A DNA stretch of 6,933 bases from JAIRTY01 sp050257395. GTDB taxonomy: Bacteria > Actinomycetota > Actinomycetes > Streptosporangiales > Streptosporangiaceae. This document shows, piece after piece, positions 6,143 to 6,933 of this stretch. A program made the position numbers and the translations under genes. The stretch lies in the NCBI GenBank assembly GCA_050257395.1, contig JBLMWU010000319.1:1-6933 (forward strand). Direction: 5' to 3'. Position 1 is the first letter of the stretch, and each line of letters opens with the position of its first letter. A model generated the notes under the pieces. It was given only the letters and a program-made list of their open reading frames with translations. It made no database searches and was not told where the DNA came from.

Positions 6143-6933
6143 CGCACCGCCTTCCGCCGGGCCGGGGCGGCGGCGAGCGCACTGACCAGCACCCCGGCCA
6201 GGGCCGTGTAAGCGTCCAGCACCGGCGGGCGGAGCTGGTCCAGCCGGGACCCGGAGGCGTCCCGCAGCGCCCGCTCTGCCACCGGCCCGCCGAGGTGGTC
6301 GTCCCAGGGGATGCGGACGATCGCCCGGCAGCGGCCCCTCATCACCGCCGCGGCCTGCTCCGCATGGGTCATGCTGCGCTTGCTGACCCCGTTCAGCACG
6401 GCGATTGAGCCGTTCGTGAGTGCGCCATAGCCGTTGGTGTCCAGCCACTCCTGGGTCATCGCGGTCGCCTGGGCCGCGTCCGGGCTCGCGGGGGCGACCA
6501 GGATGAGCTGGTCGGCCACGGCGAGCGCGCGGGCCACGGCAACGGCGCCCGGGTCGCTCACAGCGATCTGGTAGCGGCTGGCGACGATGTCATACAGCCG
6601 CCGGTACCCGGCCTCGCCGACCGGGCGGGAGCCGTCGGCGGGCGCGTCCTGCGCGATCACGTCGAGGCGGCCGCGGCCGCGGCTGAAGTGGGCCGCCGGC
6701 CGGGCCCGCTCCTGCCCGGCGAGCAGCGCGCTGACCGTGGCCGCCGGCGGTATTTTCGCCTGCTCCGCGAGTGAGGCCGGGCCGGGATTGAGGTCGACGG
6801 CCGCGACCGGCTCCGCCCGCAGGCTTGCCAGCAGGTCCGCCAGCATGAGGGTGGTGACGGTCTGGCCGGCCCCCACGGTGCAGCCCAGCACCACCACCAG
6901 GCGGGGTGAGTTCAGCACGGCCGTCGCCCGCTC
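6139..6933 (-). CDS. ParA/MinD-like P-loop protein with altered Walker A, probably 5'-truncated by the window
   Basis: The frame is open to the right edge, so the true start may lie outside. The only start candidate near the edge is GTG at 6918 (259 residues, numbering used here), and it lacks a convincing ribosome site. The fold signature is of the ParA/MinD family: a hydrophobic first strand, a glycine-rich loop (GCTVGAGQT, 12-20), a switch-like VDLNPG (41-46), a third-strand IAVSDPG (118-124, Asp122) and a late strand SIAVLNGVSK (171-180). In standard members the loop reads KGGxGKT; here Thr14 and Gln19 sit at the two lysine positions, so ATP hydrolysis is doubtful. Such proteins precede VirB4-like genes in several actinobacterial clusters and are thought to position or regulate the machine; that role is inferred. 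Its stop overlaps the VirB4-like start (ATGA, 6139-6142), indicating coupled expression. The short C-terminal tail is basic (ARRKAVR). Confidence 0.82.
   Translation of the reverse strand, partial: ERATAVLNSPRLVVVLGCTVGAGQTVTTLMLADLLASLRAEPVAAVDLNPGPASLAEQAKIPPAATVSALLAGQERARPAAHFSRGRGRLDVIAQDAPADGSRPVGEAGYRRLYDIVASRYQIAVSDPGAVAVARALAVADQLILVAPASPDAAQATAMTQEWLDTNGYGALTNGSIAVLNGVSKRSMTHAEQAAAVMRGRCRAIVRIPWDDHLGGPVAERALRDASGSRLDQLRPPVLDAYTALAGVLVSALAAAPARRKAVR
6150..6155 (-). promoter_or_regulatory. Ribosome binding site of the VirB4-like gene
   Basis: GGAAGG on the minus strand, 7 bases before the ATG at 6142. It lies inside the 3' end of the ParA-like gene. It supports the start at 6142, which gives an 858-residue product, over more upstream starts in the same frame. 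Confidence 0.6.

Noticed and set aside
2765..6211. 1148-codon open frame on the plus strand
   Set aside because: It lies opposite the VirB4-like and TrbL-like genes. It is rich in Gly/Arg/Pro/Ala/His/Gln with no domain, as expected for an antisense frame in GC-rich coding DNA.
6143..6448. Upstream extension of the VirB4-like gene to a start at 6448
   Set aside because: It would overlap over 300 bases of the ParA-like gene, and its translation there is low-complexity; the start at 6142 has a good ribosome site and an ATGA junction.
1..6933. tRNA, CRISPR array, insertion sequence or att site
   Set aside because: No cloverleaf-type segment, regularly spaced repeats, transposase frame or flanking direct repeats were seen on either strand.

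Overview
The window reads as part of a conjugation-type (type IV secretion-like) gene cluster from a high-GC Gram-positive bacterium, most likely an actinomycete. Three things point there: very GC-rich DNA with C or G at nearly every third codon position, Ala/Pro/Gly-rich linkers, and a gene order (ParA/MinD-like protein, VirB4-like ATPase, TrbL/VirB6-like membrane protein, small VirB8/TcpC-like protein, secreted or anchored protein) that I associate with actinobacterial conjugative plasmids and integrative elements. The sequence does not decide genus, or whether the element is a plasmid, an integrated element or chromosomal.

All five genes are on the minus strand, so transcription runs from the right edge to the left. 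From right to left they are: (1) 6933-6139, a ParA/MinD-like P-loop protein whose 5' end probably lies outside the window and whose Walker A lacks both signature lysines; (2) 6142-3566, a full-length 858-aa VirB4-like ATPase with intact Walker A and B, joined to gene 1 by an ATGA overlap; (3) 3565-3412, a 154-bp spacer, the only sizeable gap, holding several inverted repeats; (4) 3411-820, an 863-aa TrbL/VirB6-like polytopic protein with an exported N-terminal region carrying four TIGWG repeats, about six membrane segments and a roughly 250-residue low-complexity basic tail; (5) 807-169, a 212-aa single-pass protein of VirB8/TcpC-like layout; (6) 172-1, the first 57 codons of another exported or anchored protein, joined to gene 5 by an ATGA overlap.

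Functional picture (inference from family knowledge): the VirB4-like ATPase powers assembly or substrate movement, the TrbL-like protein forms the inner-membrane channel, the VirB8-like protein is a bitopic scaffold, and the left-edge gene may be the cell-wall-facing component. The ParA-like protein may position the machine or act as a non-hydrolysing regulator. Close spacing and ATGA overlaps suggest co-transcription and translational coupling, with the 154-bp spacer as the one obvious place for control inside the cluster. No RNA gene, insertion sequence, CRISPR array, att site or origin was seen. No relaxase, coupling protein or integrase lies within the window.
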